This document shows positions 1 to 8,821 of a DNA stretch of 64,000 bases, piece after piece. Both the position numbers and the translations under genes were made by a program. Numbering within the stretch: position 1 is the stretch's first letter; the number at the start of each line of letters is the position of its first letter. The DNA is from Stenotrophobium rhamnosiphilum. GTDB taxonomy: Bacteria; Pseudomonadota; Gammaproteobacteria; Nevskiales; Nevskiaceae. The notes under the pieces were generated by a model that was not told the DNA's origin, searched no databases, and saw only the letters and a program-made list of their open reading frames with translations. Location: positions 414 to 64,413 of the forward strand of contig NZ_QANS01000004.1 in assembly GCF_003052265.1 (NCBI RefSeq), read 5' to 3'.

Positions 1-65
1 TTTGTTTTTTAGTTTTGTAGGTGAATGACGACGCGGCCAATTGCTGGCTCACTTGTCCGCATTTT

Positions 66-830
66 TTAAACGCGCCCCATCAAGCGATAGCTCACCAGCC
101 CCACCCATTCCTTGGCCCCAGTCGTGAGCATGTCGAATTGTTGGTCGGGGGAGAACATGCCCCAGTGGTCATTGGAATAGCTGCGGTAATCGACGGGGTA
201 GGGGATGGTTGTCCATCCTGCTTTTTCAAAACAACCCACCGAGCGCCGCATATGCCAGGCCGAGGTAATCAGCAGCCAGTTTTGTCCGGCTTGTGGCTTG
301 GCTAGCTCCTTAGAGTAGACGGCGTTTTCATAGGTGTTGCGTGAATTTCTTTCAAAGATCACGCGGTCCGGTGACAGTCCCAAAGATGCGAAGAGCGCTT
401 TCACTTCATCGGCCTCACGTATATCGGGGCGTAGTGGATTGCCGCTGCCGCCACTAATAATGAGACGCGCCTGAGGGTGGGCTCGCGCCAGCGCCACGAA
501 AGTCGTGAGCCGTTCGGCTGCATCGTTCGTAACGGGGACGCCTGTTCTTTGTGTGGCTTCGGGGTCCAAAGCGCCGCCGAGAACGATGATGCCGTCTACG
601 GGGCGGCCGTCCAGTTGGGCAGCTGGGAATTGTGCTTCCAGTGGACGTAGCGTCCATGCGCCGATGGGGGTGATCAGCAAGGCTGCCAAAAACAACGTCG
701 CCATGGCGAGTAGGCCACGGCTCAGCGCTGGTCGTCTGCGATGCAGCGCCCATGCAATGGCGACGACTATAAACAACAAGCTACCGGGCGTAAGAATCGC
801 CCAAACCAGTTTTGAAATGATGAAGCTCAT
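66..830 (-). CDS. DUF218 (YdcF/SanA/ElyC-type) membrane protein
   Basis: 254 aa. Two hydrophobic segments (about residues 8-29 and 39-59) precede a DUF218 domain (about 78-250). Visible family motifs are VDGIIVLGGALDPE near residue 78, ARLIISGGSG near 121, the NSRNTYENA block near 162 and TSAWHMRR near 189. Relatives (ElyC, SanA, YdcF) are inner-membrane proteins linked to envelope integrity and lipid-carrier or peptidoglycan metabolism; the biochemical activity is not settled. The ATG start gives the first membrane segment directly. It is transcribed away from the ABC transporter operon, with about 120 bp between them. The family call is secure; the exact role is not. Confidence 0.85.
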   Translation of the reverse strand: MSFIISKLVWAILTPGSLLFIVVAIAWALHRRRPALSRGLLAMATLFLAALLITPIGAWTLRPLEAQFPAAQLDGRPVDGIIVLGGALDPEATQRTGVPVTNDAAERLTTFVALARAHPQARLIISGGSGNPLRPDIREADEVKALFASLGLSPDRVIFERNSRNTYENAVYSKELAKPQAGQNWLLITSAWHMRRSVGCFEKAGWTTIPYPVDYRSYSNDHWGMFSPDQQFDMLTTGAKEWVGLVSYRLMGRV

Positions 831-952
831 CGGCGTTGCTTTTTAATGGAGCACAGAGCTGTAGCGTAACGTGACTGCGTGTTGATTTCAGATCGGCACA
901 TGATTTGCTTTAATGCGGCATATTCAATGCGCCCATCAAAACCGGAAAAAGC

Positions 953-1759
953 ATGAAACGCTTGTTATTGGCGATGGCCATGTTGCTCTCTGTCTGCGCT
1001 GCGCAGGCAGCTGATTCGGACATGGCCGAGCGTTCTGCACTTAACGCCATTCTTAAGCGCGGCGAACTGCGCGTGGGGCTTGATGCTGGATACATGCCTT
1101 TTGAGATGCGCGATAAGAAAGGCGACATCATTGGTTTTGATATTGATCTGGCGCGACTGATGGCGCGCTATATGGGCGTCAAGCTCACGATCGTGAATAC
1201 GCAGTGGGACGGCATTATTCCCGCGTTGCTCACCGATAAATTTGACGTGCTCATGGGCGGTATGACGATCACGCCTGAGCGAAATCTCAAAGTGAATTTC
1301 TGCGATCCCTATGTGTTGATCGGTCAGACCATTCTGCTGCGCCCCGGTTTGAAGGACACGATCAAGAGTTATCGCGATCTAAACGATCCGCGCTACACCA
1401 TCAGCAGCAAACTCGGCACGACCGGTGATATCGCTGCACGTCGATATCTGCCGAAAGCAAAGCTCAAACAATACGAGTCTGAATCCGAAGGCGCGATGGA
1501 AGTACGTAGCGGCCGCGTTGATGGTTTTGTTTACGACCTGCCATTCAATGCGGTGTATGTCGCACAGAATCCGGACAAGGTGATTCATCTCAAGGAGCCT
1601 TTTACGCAAGAGGCTCTAGGTTGGGCGGTGCGTAAGGGCGATCCGGACATGCTCAATTGGCTGAATAACTTTTTGGCTCAGAGCAAACGTGATGGCACTT
1701 ACGATGCGCTCTATAAAAAGTGGTTTGAAGGCACGGCCTGGCTGAAAAATCTCAAATGA
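953..1759 (+). CDS. Polar amino-acid ABC transporter, periplasmic binding protein
   Basis: 268 aa, family-3 solute-binding protein. A signal peptide ends near AQA at residue 19. The mature part opens with the typical LRVGLDAGYMPFEM and GDIIGFDIDLA segments (about residues 39-68), and later has KLGTTGDIAARR. It would bind a polar or charged amino acid in the periplasm and deliver it to the permease encoded next. It overlaps the permease gene by 4 nt (ATGA), so the two are translationally coupled. The substrate cannot be read from the sequence. Confidence 0.92.
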   Translation: MKRLLLAMAMLLSVCAAQAADSDMAERSALNAILKRGELRVGLDAGYMPFEMRDKKGDIIGFDIDLARLMARYMGVKLTIVNTQWDGIIPALLTDKFDVLMGGMTITPERNLKVNFCDPYVLIGQTILLRPGLKDTIKSYRDLNDPRYTISSKLGTTGDIAARRYLPKAKLKQYESESEGAMEVRSGRVDGFVYDLPFNAVYVAQNPDKVIHLKEPFTQEALGWAVRKGDPDMLNWLNNFLAQSKRDGTYDALYKKWFEGTAWLKNLK

Positions 1760-2721
1760 GTTCGTCTGCAAAGAAACCCACTGATCGCGTCTCTTGGGTT
1801 TGGCACGGCGTTTATGCGTTGGTGATTCTGGCGATTGGGGCATCGTTGTACTTCGCGAGTAAGCGCATCGACTACAGCTGGCATTGGGAGCGTTTGCCGG
1901 AATACGTGATCAGCACTGAGGGTGAAGAAATTCGCGCATCGTTTGATGGCTTCGTCGAAATTTCAGAGGACGGAAAAACGCTGACGATGACGGAAATGAA
2001 AGGCTCTGGAAGAGAAACTTTCAGCGGTTTTTCACAAGTGCTGGTTGGGCAGGGCGATCTGGTTTTTCAGAATGACGTTCTCGCGCGTAAACCAGGAATA
2101 CGTCCTGGACCTTTGCTGATTGGCTTGTGGCTAACGCTAAAAATATCTGCAATCTCCTTAGTCTTTGCTTTGCCGCTGGGACTCATCGCCGGTCTTGGCC
2201 GCGTTGCCAGAAATCCTGCAGCACGCAATCTTGCGACGACCTACGTCGAGATTATTCGCGGCACTCCATTGCTCGTGCAGATTTTCATTTTCTATTTCTT
2301 CATTGGCACGGTGTTGCAGCTTTCTGCATTCACTGCCGGTGTCGCGGCGCTTTCAGTATTCACTGGCGCTTATGTCGCCGAGATTGTGCGTGCGGGCATT
2401 GAAGGTGTTGCGCGTGGTCAGATGGAAGCGGCACGCAGCTTGGGCATGAGTTATCCGCAATCGATGCGCTATGTCATTCTGCCGCAGGCTCTACGTAAAA
2501 CCCTGCCGCCACTGACAGGGCAGTTCATCAACTTGATCAAGGATTCTTCGCTGGTTTCAGTGATGGCACTGACCGATCTCACTAAAGCTGGACGTGAAGT
2601 GGTGAGTTCAACCTTCAGTCCTTTTGAAGTTTGGTTCTCTGTCGCCATTCTTTATTTATTGCTGACCGGTAGCCTCTCATTGTTAGTGCGACGCTTGGAA
2701 AAGAGATTGGCCCATGACTGA
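1756..2721 (+). CDS. Polar amino-acid ABC transporter permease with an extra N-terminal domain
   Basis: 321 aa, about 100 residues longer than a usual HisM/GlnP-type permease. Residues 17-35 form one membrane helix. Residues about 38-113 look soluble, rich in charged and beta-prone residues, and presumably periplasmic. The standard multi-helix permease domain follows from about 117, with an EAA loop near 208-231 ([17 protein letters not shown]) for contact with the ATPase. It lies between the binding protein (4-nt overlap) and the ATPase (8-nt overlap). The function of the N-terminal addition is unknown. It might dock the binding protein or sense substrate, which is inference. Confidence 0.9.
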   Translation: MSSSAKKPTDRVSWVWHGVYALVILAIGASLYFASKRIDYSWHWERLPEYVISTEGEEIRASFDGFVEISEDGKTLTMTEMKGSGRETFSGFSQVLVGQGDLVFQNDVLARKPGIRPGPLLIGLWLTLKISAISLVFALPLGLIAGLGRVARNPAARNLATTYVEIIRGTPLLVQIFIFYFFIGTVLQLSAFTAGVAALSVFTGAYVAEIVRAGIEGVARGQMEAARSLGMSYPQSMRYVILPQALRKTLPPLTGQFINLIKDSSLVSVMALTDLTKAGREVVSSTFSPFEVWFSVAILYLLLTGSLSLLVRRLEKRLAHD

Positions 2722-3469
2722 TCGCAATCCAAAACTATTGATCGAAGCGAACGGCGTGAGCAAGCAATTCGCGAACGGCACGCAGGCGCTCAAGAATGTT
2801 TCATTGACGGTCGAGCGTGGCGAAGTGCTGTGCATCATCGGCCCCAGCGGTTCTGGTAAGTCGACCTTGCTACGCACCTTGAATGCGCTTGAAGAAATCA
2901 GCGAAGGCGATATTCAAGTTAACGGCCACAGCGTTCATAACCGCAAAGTCGATCTCAATCGCCTGCGCACACAGGTCGGCATGGTGTTTCAGCAGTTCAA
3001 TTTATTTCCACACATGACCGCATTAGAGAACGTGATGCTGGCGCCGCTCAAAGTATTGAAGCAGCCCGAGGCAGAAGTCAGAGCGCGTGCGGAGCAACTG
3101 CTTGCCAAGGTGGGGCTGGCAGACAAAGCGCAGAGTCATCCCGCGCAATTATCTGGAGGGCAGCAGCAACGCGTTGCGATTGCGCGTGCCTTGGCGATGA
3201 AGCCGAGCATCATGTTGTTTGACGAACCTACCAGCGCACTGGATCCAGAAATGGTCGGCGAAGTTTTAGAGGTGATGAAAGCGCTGGCGCTGGAGGGCAT
3301 GACCATGTGCGTTGTCACGCACGAAATGGGTTTTGCGCGCGCTGTTGCTCACCGTGTCCTGTTCATGGATCACGGCGAGATTGTTTATCAGGATGCGCCT
3401 GCTGCGTTCTTCGATGCGCCGCGCAATGAGCGGCTCAAGACTTTTCTGGGTCAGATTTTGAAGAATTAG
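2714..3469 (+). CDS. Polar amino-acid ABC transporter ATP-binding protein
   Basis: 251 aa, GlnQ/HisP-type ATPase. Walker [10 protein letters not shown] is at 43-51, the Q-loop FQQFNLF near 92, signature LSGGQQQR at 146-153, Walker B IMLFDE at 166-171, and the switch His at 203. It powers uptake through the permease encoded upstream, whose gene it overlaps by 8 nt. It completes a three-gene importer operon (binding protein, permease, ATPase) and ends 8 nt before the convergent lexA gene. Confidence 0.95.
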   Translation: MTDRNPKLLIEANGVSKQFANGTQALKNVSLTVERGEVLCIIGPSGSGKSTLLRTLNALEEISEGDIQVNGHSVHNRKVDLNRLRTQVGMVFQQFNLFPHMTALENVMLAPLKVLKQPEAEVRARAEQLLAKVGLADKAQSHPAQLSGGQQQRVAIARALAMKPSIMLFDEPTSALDPEMVGEVLEVMKALALEGMTMCVVTHEMGFARAVAHRVLFMDHGEIVYQDAPAAFFDAPRNERLKTFLGQILKN

Positions 3470-3477
3470 GCCAAACG

Positions 3478-4143
3478 TTATCGCGGACGGCGGATCAAGC
3501 CTGCATACAGTCCGGCAATACGGAACTGTGCTGCTTCTTGCGAATCTTCATCCTGCTGCACCAAGTCGATCTCGATGGTTGTGTATTCGGGATCACTGTT
3601 CTCAGATTCCAAGCGAATCTTGTTGCCGCGGCGGAAGTAACGTTTCAAGGTAATGCCTTCACGACCCGAGCGTCGGTCGTAGATTGCCGCAGCAATGATC
3701 TGACCGTTGTCCGCATCCGGTTGGTAGTGAATGCCGACCAGATCGCCATCAAGAATGCCGACCTCTTTCATTGAATGCCCGGATACGCGATGCAGAAAGT
3801 CGGCACGCGGATGGAATAGCTCGGGATCGATGCGCACCGTCTCCTCGATATTCTCTTCCGCCATGATTGGCTGGCCTGCGGCGATGTTGCCGATCAACGG
3901 CAACTCATATTGATTCGTCAGCGGAGCGTCCTGTTCGACTAGCAAGCGGATGCCGCGGCTGTGCCGCATCAATTCGATATAGCCCTTGGCGGCGATGGCC
4001 TTGAGATGGCCTTCGGCGGCGTTGGGGGAGCTGAAACCGAATTCTGCGCAGATGTCGACGCGCGTCGGCGGCACGCCGCTGTCACGCAGGGTGCGCTGGA
4101 TGAACTCGAGAATCTCGGTCTGGCGGTCGGTCAGGTTTTTCAT
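3478..4143 (-). CDS. lexA: LexA repressor (LexA1), SOS regulator
   Basis: 221 aa from the ATG at 4143 (MKNLTDRQ). A longer reading from 4194 would start inside the operator, so I reject it. The N-terminal winged helix ends in a canonical recognition helix (SSPNAAEGHL, 38-47). The S24-type protease part has the self-cleavage pair Ala89-Gly90, catalytic Ser124 in GHSM and Lys167 in ITLKRY. It represses DNA-damage genes until RecA filaments trigger cleavage. Two CTGT-type boxes lie directly upstream, so autoregulation is expected. A second, divergent LexA is encoded at 58926-59564. Confidence 0.95.
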   Translation of the reverse strand: MKNLTDRQTEILEFIQRTLRDSGVPPTRVDICAEFGFSSPNAAEGHLKAIAAKGYIELMRHSRGIRLLVEQDAPLTNQYELPLIGNIAAGQPIMAEENIEETVRIDPELFHPRADFLHRVSGHSMKEVGILDGDLVGIHYQPDADNGQIIAAAIYDRRSGREGITLKRYFRRGNKIRLESENSDPEYTTIEIDLVQQDEDSQEAAQFRIAGLYAGLIRRPR

Positions 4144-4164
4144 AGTGATGGACATATTAGACAA

Positions 4165-4198
4165 ATGTATGGACATACAGTAGTGTATGAACATACAG
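4165..4198. promoter_or_regulatory. Two tandem LexA (SOS) boxes
   Basis: Two 16-bp palindromic sites lie 18 bp apart: ATGTATGGACATACAG at 4165-4180 and GTGTATGAACATACAG at 4183-4198. On the lexA strand each reads CTGTATGT-N-CATAC-, matching the classic CTGT-N8-ACAG pattern with one outer-base mismatch. A weaker partial copy (ATGGACATA) sits at 4148-4156. The sites lie between lexA and the divergent small gene at 4234, so LexA could repress both. Confidence 0.85.
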
Positions 4199-4233
4199 TA
4201 TCACTAAGTCATCCTCCAGACGAGTCCTCAGAC

Positions 4234-4524
4234 ATGGAAAAGTTCAAGAGCGCCAAGGTACTTACAGTCGAACCTAGCTACGAAGCGATGCGCTTCTCAA
4301 AGCGGGTATCCAAAAAGCCGGCAGCGGTGCGCTGGCCGCATCGTCGTCGAGCGATGGCACTGGCCATTCATGACGATGTAGCAGAGGATATGGCTTCTGG
4401 CGTCTGGCCGGGTTTTGAGCAGTTCTGGAACGAACACGCGGTAAAGTCCGGTATCGTTCTATTCTGGGCCTGGTACGGTATTGCGAACTGGCACGCTATT
4501 GGCCAGATTCTGCATATAGTTTGA
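4234..4524 (+). CDS. Small unknown protein, divergent from lexA
   Basis: 96 aa from the ATG at 4234. I do not recognise the family. The N-terminal half is basic (KRVSKKP, WPHRRR). The C-terminal half is aromatic and hydrophobic, running from GVWPGFEQFW to a tail with FWAWYGIANWH, so membrane contact is possible. No strong ribosome site is visible. The open frame fills an otherwise empty gap between lexA and nadB, and its start lies 36 bp past the twin LexA boxes. Those boxes make an SOS-induced product plausible, for instance a division inhibitor. This rests on position only; no SulA similarity is evident. Confidence 0.5.
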   Translation: MEKFKSAKVLTVEPSYEAMRFSKRVSKKPAAVRWPHRRRAMALAIHDDVAEDMASGVWPGFEQFWNEHAVKSGIVLFWAWYGIANWHAIGQILHIV

Positions 4525-4574
4525 GTAGGCGGTCCGCTAAGGCATCGCGGCGTTTGATGGAGCGACGCGATGTT

Positions 4575-6167
4575 TTAGTGGGAAGCTGCCCGGCCCGGCA
4601 AGATAGTCGGCAAGGCCTCGGGCAATGTCTGCGGATAATCCAGTGTGAAGTGCAGGCCGCGACTTTCTTTGCGTAGCAACGCAGAGCGCACAATCAGATC
4701 GGCGACGGTCACCAAGTTACGCAACTCCACCAAGCCCGCATTGATGCGGTAGTTGCCGTAATACTCTTGAATTTCCTGCTTCAACAAATCAACGCGATGT
4801 TGTGCGCGCTCGAGACGCTTGTTCGTACGAACAATGCCAACGTAATCCCACATGAAGCGACGCAGCTCCAACCAGTTGTGTGAGACCACCACGTCTTCAT
4901 CTGAGTCGGTAACGCGGCTGTCGTCCCAAGGGCGCAGTGCAACCGGTGCGGGCAGGGAAGGCAGGCGCTCATGTAAATCTGCTGCCGCTGCTTCGGCAAA
5001 CGCCAAGCATTCCAGCAAAGAATTACTGGCGAGTCGGTTTGCGCCATGCAGACCCGTGCAAGTGACTTCACCGATGGCGTAGAGACCATCAACGTCTGTG
5101 CGCGAACGCAAATCGGTCATCACGCCGCCGCAGGTAAAATGCGCTGAAGGCACAACCGGAATTGGTTCGCGCGTGATGTTCAAACCTAGCTCAAGGCAGT
5201 GCGCGAAGATCGAGGGGAAGTGTGTGCGAATAAACGTTGCAGGCTTGTGCGTGATGTCGAGCAGCACATGCTGAATGCCCAGGCGTTTCATCTCATGGTC
5301 AATCGCGCGAGCGACAATATCGCGCGGTGCCAATTCACCGCGAGCATCAAAACGCGGCATGAAACGCTCGCCGCTCTCTGGCAATTTCAACACGGCGCCT
5401 TCACCGCGCAACGCTTCAGAGATCAAGAATGAGCGTTCATCCTTGTGATACAGCGTCGTTGGATGAAACTGCATGAACTCCATATTGGCGACGCGACAAC
5501 CTGCGCGCCAAGCCATCGCAATGCCGTCGCCAGAAGCGCCATGCGGATTGCTGGAGTAGAGATAAACCTGATTGGCGCCGCCCGTGCACAAGGCAACTGC
5601 CTTGGCAGCAATGGCGGTGACCTGATCCGTTTCGATGTCGAGCAGATAAGCGCCGAGCACGCGCTTGTTGGCATGATCAACAATCAGATCAACCGCCACA
5701 CAGTTTTCGCGCACGCGAATATTCGGATGTGATCCAGCCAATGAAGCCAATGTTGTTTCAACAGCACGACCAGTTGCGTCAGCGGCATGCACAACACGTC
5801 GATGGCTGTGACCGCCTTCGCGCGTCAGATGCAGATTGCGCCCGCGCTCGTCGCCTTCTTCTTGAGTGAAGACCACGCCTTGTTCGATCAGCCAGCGGAT
5901 CGCGGCAGGGCCGCGTTCAACCGTGAAGCGCACCGCGCGCTCATCGCAAAGCCCAGCGCCAGCAACGAGGGTGTCGCTCACATGGTTTTCAAGGCTGTCA
6001 TCAGCGTCGAGCACAGCGGAAATGCCGCCTTGTGCCCACAGCGTGCTGCCGCTGGCGAGCGAGCTTTTGGAGACGACCGTGACGACGTGGCCTTGTTGGG
6101 CAAGGCGCAGCGCCAGCGATAGGCCGGCGGCACCGCTGCCTAAAATGAGAACTTCGGGGTCACTCAT
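4575..6167 (-). CDS. nadB: L-aspartate oxidase
   Basis: 530 aa, usual length. It oxidises L-aspartate to iminoaspartate with FAD, the first step of de novo NAD synthesis. The FAD dinucleotide fold is at residues 5-22 ([18 protein letters not shown]). Further family blocks are [16 protein letters not shown] near 39, [13 protein letters not shown] near 230, [10 protein letters not shown] near 350 and [16 protein letters not shown] near 380, with a helical C-terminal domain. It is divergent from rpoE, the conserved gammaproteobacterial arrangement. nadA and nadC are not in the window. Confidence 0.97.
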   Translation of the reverse strand: MSDPEVLILGSGAAGLSLALRLAQQGHVVTVVSKSSLASGSTLWAQGGISAVLDADDSLENHVSDTLVAGAGLCDERAVRFTVERGPAAIRWLIEQGVVFTQEEGDERGRNLHLTREGGHSHRRVVHAADATGRAVETTLASLAGSHPNIRVRENCVAVDLIVDHANKRVLGAYLLDIETDQVTAIAAKAVALCTGGANQVYLYSSNPHGASGDGIAMAWRAGCRVANMEFMQFHPTTLYHKDERSFLISEALRGEGAVLKLPESGERFMPRFDARGELAPRDIVARAIDHEMKRLGIQHVLLDITHKPATFIRTHFPSIFAHCLELGLNITREPIPVVPSAHFTCGGVMTDLRSRTDVDGLYAIGEVTCTGLHGANRLASNSLLECLAFAEAAAADLHERLPSLPAPVALRPWDDSRVTDSDEDVVVSHNWLELRRFMWDYVGIVRTNKRLERAQHRVDLLKQEIQEYYGNYRINAGLVELRNLVTVADLIVRSALLRKESRGLHFTLDYPQTLPEALPTILPGRAASH

Positions 6168-6293
6168 GGGTCTCAGGACTGCTAAAATGGCGAATGTATT
6201 GATTCCGACGGCACAAACGCTACTCGTTTGGGCTGACTCTTTCGGACAAGTTTATCTGTTTTATGGCGGCTAAAGCCTCCCCTTTTGGCGCGA

Positions 6294-6875
6294 ATGAGCG
6301 AAGAACAACAGCAACAGGTAGACGAACAGCTGGTCCAGCGTGCGCAGAAAGGTGATCAGCGCGCGTTTGAGCTATTGGTGCGTAAATACCAACACAAGAT
6401 TATTCAATTGGTCGGCCGCCTCGTAGGCGACGCTGACGCGCAGGACGTTGCGCAAGAAACCTTCATCAAGGCTTACCGCGCACTCAACGGTTTCCAAGGT
6501 AATAGCGCTTTCTACACCTGGCTTTATCGCATTGGCATCAACACAGCGAAGAATCATTTGGTGGCACGCGGTCGTCGTCCGTCGACGCAAGATATCGACG
6601 TGCAGGATGCCGAAATGTTTGGCCACACCGAACAGATGAGCGATATCGATACGCCCGAAGCTCAGTTGCTTACTGAAGAGATCAAAACCACTGTCGAAGC
6701 GGCGATTGCCAAGCTGCCGCCTGATCTTCGTCAGGCCATTACCTTGCGCGAGCTGGAAGGCCTGTCTTACGAAGAAATTGCAGAAATGATGGATTGCCCG
6801 ATCGGCACCGTCCGCTCACGTATTTTCCGTGCGCGCGAAGCGATCGATTTAGTTCTTAAACCACTGCTCAATTGA
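6294..6875 (+). CDS. rpoE: RNA polymerase sigma-E factor (RpoE/AlgU)
   Basis: 193 aa from the ATG at 6294. A TTG three codons earlier is open but unnecessary; the ATG product has the same length as AlgU. Region 2 carries DVAQETFIKAYRAL and FYTWLYRIGINTAKN, and region 4 carries LPPDLRQAITLRE and GTVRSRIFRAREAID. It is an extracytoplasmic-function sigma factor for envelope stress, held at the membrane by the RseA product encoded downstream. rseA and rseB follow in the same direction after a 93-bp gap. Confidence 0.95.
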   Translation: MSEEQQQQVDEQLVQRAQKGDQRAFELLVRKYQHKIIQLVGRLVGDADAQDVAQETFIKAYRALNGFQGNSAFYTWLYRIGINTAKNHLVARGRRPSTQDIDVQDAEMFGHTEQMSDIDTPEAQLLTEEIKTTVEAAIAKLPPDLRQAITLRELEGLSYEEIAEMMDCPIGTVRSRIFRAREAIDLVLKPLLN

Positions 6876-6968
6876 TATGAATTCTCATCTCTTGGCTCTT
6901 TACATAGCGTGTGGGAACTTTCCTACTTTCTGGCGGTTTAGCTTGTATCAATCGTTGAGGTCTGCCTG

Positions 6969-7601
6969 ATGTCATACGAAAAGCTCTCTGCACTTCTGGA
7001 CGGCGAATGTAGCGCCGAGGAATTGGATCGACTGCTGGCTGACCTTGATCAGTCTCCCGCGCTCAAAGCCCAATGGAGCCGCATGTGCCTGGCACGTGAA
7101 GGCGTCGAAGGCACCCGCATCCGTAAAGGTCAGCCCTGCATCGTTGCTGGAGTGATGGCGGGTCTGGACAAAACGCCTGCTGAACTGGCCAAGCCCAATG
7201 TGGTTGAACTGCGCCGTCCACGATCGATGATCGTCAAACAGGTGGCGGGCTGGGCGGTTGCTGCATCGGTCGCTACGGTGGCCATGCTGGTTGGCGTGAA
7301 CAGCGGCAACCATCAGGAGCAGGGCGCTGACTTCACGGCTTCAACCGTGCAAACCACCTTGCCGGTTACCGAGCCTGTTTCATACCCGGTTGTAGTGCCG
7401 CGCCAAGCTCGCAATCTGCAGAGCGTTGCGCTGCGCACGCCAGCTGAGCAGCAGTGGCAGGATGCCGGCGACGACCTCGATAATTATTTAATCGAACACA
7501 ACACCAGCATTGCCAGTCAGGGCATGGGCATGGGCGGTACGCTGCGCGCGGCGCGCTTTGCAGCCCACTCGGCCACCTATCATCCTGAAGGTCAGCCTTG
7601 A
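6969..7601 (+). CDS. rseA: Anti-sigma-E factor RseA (MucA-type)
   Basis: 210 aa. The cytoplasmic N-terminus (EKLSALLDGECSAEELDRLL) matches the RseA/MucA sigma-binding domain. A single membrane helix spans about 91-110, followed by a periplasmic tail. It sequesters RpoE until stress proteolysis releases it. Its stop overlaps the rseB start (TGATG). A GGAACTT motif resembling a sigma-E -35 lies at 6914-6920, but the matching -10 is poor. Confidence 0.9.
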   Translation: MSYEKLSALLDGECSAEELDRLLADLDQSPALKAQWSRMCLAREGVEGTRIRKGQPCIVAGVMAGLDKTPAELAKPNVVELRRPRSMIVKQVAGWAVAASVATVAMLVGVNSGNHQEQGADFTASTVQTTLPVTEPVSYPVVVPRQARNLQSVALRTPAEQQWQDAGDDLDNYLIEHNTSIASQGMGMGGTLRAARFAAHSATYHPEGQP

Positions 7602-8626
7602 TGAGTGCTAGAGCGCTCCTTGGAGTTCTAACGCTTGTAGTTGCGCCTTCAGCCTTTGCTGATAGCGAAGCAACGGATTGGTTGGCAAAGATGAGTGATG
7701 CGTCGCGCACTGCAACGTATCAGGGTGTCGTGGTTTATCGGGGCAGCGATGTACTCGATACCTTCCGCGTCATCCACCGTAATCTCGACGGCAAGGAGTT
7801 GGAGCGTGTGACTTCGCTCAATGGCGAGACACGAGACATTCTCAAGGAGAACGACAAGGTCATCTGCCTGTTCCCGAATGATCGTCGCATGTCAGTTAAT
7901 CGACCCACTCCGAAGGGTTTGTTCCCAACGATGAACCCGGCCCATCTCAAGCAGATTGGCCAGCTGTATCAGTTCAATGATCTCGGTAGTGCCCGTATAG
8001 CAGGCCGCGTTTCTCACGGCATCGCCGTGATCCCGCGCGATAAATTCCGTTACGGCTATCAGATTTGGGCAGACGCTCAAACCTTGGTCCCGCTCAAGGT
8101 CAATATGATTGGCCAGAACGGCGTCACTCTTGAACAGATGATGTTCACCGAGGTCGATTTTCCAGCTGTGATTCCGGACGTCGCGTTCCAGATGCCGATG
8201 TCCATGGATATCGGCAAACCAAACTTGCAAGCTGCGGCGCCACCACCACCGCCTTCTGCACCCGCTTTATTGCAAGCATTACCGCCACCACCATCAGCAA
8301 CTGCGGCTTGGGTGCTGGACCAATTGCCACCGGGTTTCCGAGTCACGCTGCGCGAAGTGCGCGAGCTGCCGGGTATGCGTGGTTCGGTTGAACACTTGTT
8401 GGTTTCAGATGGCCTCACGGTGATTTCGGTGTTCTCTTCAGAACGTCCGCAACCGAACAAGGCACTCAACGGCGTTTCAAAAATTGGCGCAGTAAATGCC
8501 TATGGCCGCATGGTCGGCACTTTCCATATCACCGTGGTGGGTGAGGCACCGGCAGAAACGGTCAAGATGATTGGCGACAATCTCAAACAGGCAAACGTCA
8601 CCAAGGCGCTCGACGGAAAGCCCTGA
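7601..8626 (+). CDS. rseB: Sigma-E regulator RseB (MucB)
   Basis: 341 aa from the ATG at 7601, which overlaps the rseA stop. A TTG one codon earlier is less likely. A signal peptide ends at SAFA-DS near residue 20. The N-terminal LolA-like domain contains TYQGVVVYRG near 35. A proline-rich linker (two PPPPP-type runs near 214-233) leads to the C-terminal MucB domain. In the periplasm it shields RseA from DegS cleavage and senses mislocalised envelope components. Neither rseC nor degP/mucD follows; the operon ends at a terminator. Confidence 0.92.
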   Translation: MSARALLGVLTLVVAPSAFADSEATDWLAKMSDASRTATYQGVVVYRGSDVLDTFRVIHRNLDGKELERVTSLNGETRDILKENDKVICLFPNDRRMSVNRPTPKGLFPTMNPAHLKQIGQLYQFNDLGSARIAGRVSHGIAVIPRDKFRYGYQIWADAQTLVPLKVNMIGQNGVTLEQMMFTEVDFPAVIPDVAFQMPMSMDIGKPNLQAAAPPPPPSAPALLQALPPPPSATAAWVLDQLPPGFRVTLREVRELPGMRGSVEHLLVSDGLTVISVFSSERPQPNKALNGVSKIGAVNAYGRMVGTFHITVVGEAPAETVKMIGDNLKQANVTKALDGKP

Positions 8627-8642
8627 TCTATTTCGATCACAT

Positions 8643-8675
8643 AAAAAAGCCGGACTTAGTGCCCGGCTTTTTTAT
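8643..8675. terminator. Intrinsic terminator after rseB (bidirectional)
   Basis: AAAAAAGCCGG (8643-8653) pairs with CCGGCTTTTTT (8663-8673) around a 9-nt loop. The A-run on one side and T-run on the other let it end rseB transcription rightward and the gspC-F operon leftward. Confidence 0.85.
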
Positions 8676-8688
8676 GTGCGCTGCATTT

Positions 8689-8721
8689 TTATTTGACTAG
8701 CTGATTGAGGTCGAAAATGGG
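8689..8721 (-). pseudogene. Orphan second copy of the gspF 3' end
   Basis: On the minus strand these 33 nt read PIFDLNQLVK-stop, the same last ten residues and stop as intact gspF (which ends at 8822). About 100 bp of palindromic repeat separates the two. Seven of the ten sense codons differ from gspF, all synonymously (CCC/CCG, ATT/ATC, GAC/GAT, AAT/AAC, CAG/CAA, CTA/CTC, AAA/AAG), and the residues are unchanged. The reading N-terminal to PIF does not match gspF. This looks like the tail of a diverged gspF allele left after recombination. Confidence 0.75.
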
Positions 8722-8726
8722 GTGAG

Positions 8727-8811
8727 CATTCATGTTTGCGAAGCACTGCTTCGCATGAATGTGAACGCACGGCCATGGATGGCCGGGCAGGGGCACAGCG
8801 CCATGGATGGC
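8727..8811. repeat. Palindromic intergenic repeat element
   Basis: A hairpin at about 8728-8760 has arms ATTCATG(TT)TGCGAAGCA and TGCTTCGCATGAAT, complementary apart from a TT bulge. It is followed by two copies of GCCATGGATGGC at 8772-8783 and 8800-8811, exactly 28 bp apart. It sits precisely between intact gspF and the orphan gspF tail. It resembles the short palindromic repeats scattered in gammaproteobacterial genomes. No coding potential is visible. Confidence 0.6.
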
Positions 8812-8821
8812 TAAACCGCGC

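Noticed and set aside
6911-6945. GGAACTT motif before rseA as a sigma-E promoter
   Set aside because: The -35 matches, but at 16-17 bp spacing the -10 region reads GTTTAG/TTAGC rather than a TCTGA or TCAAA type, and autoregulated promoters usually lie before rpoE.
8689-8730. Short peptide gene MNAHPIFDLNQLVK
   Set aside because: It matches only the gspF tail and has no ribosome site; treated as a recombination remnant.
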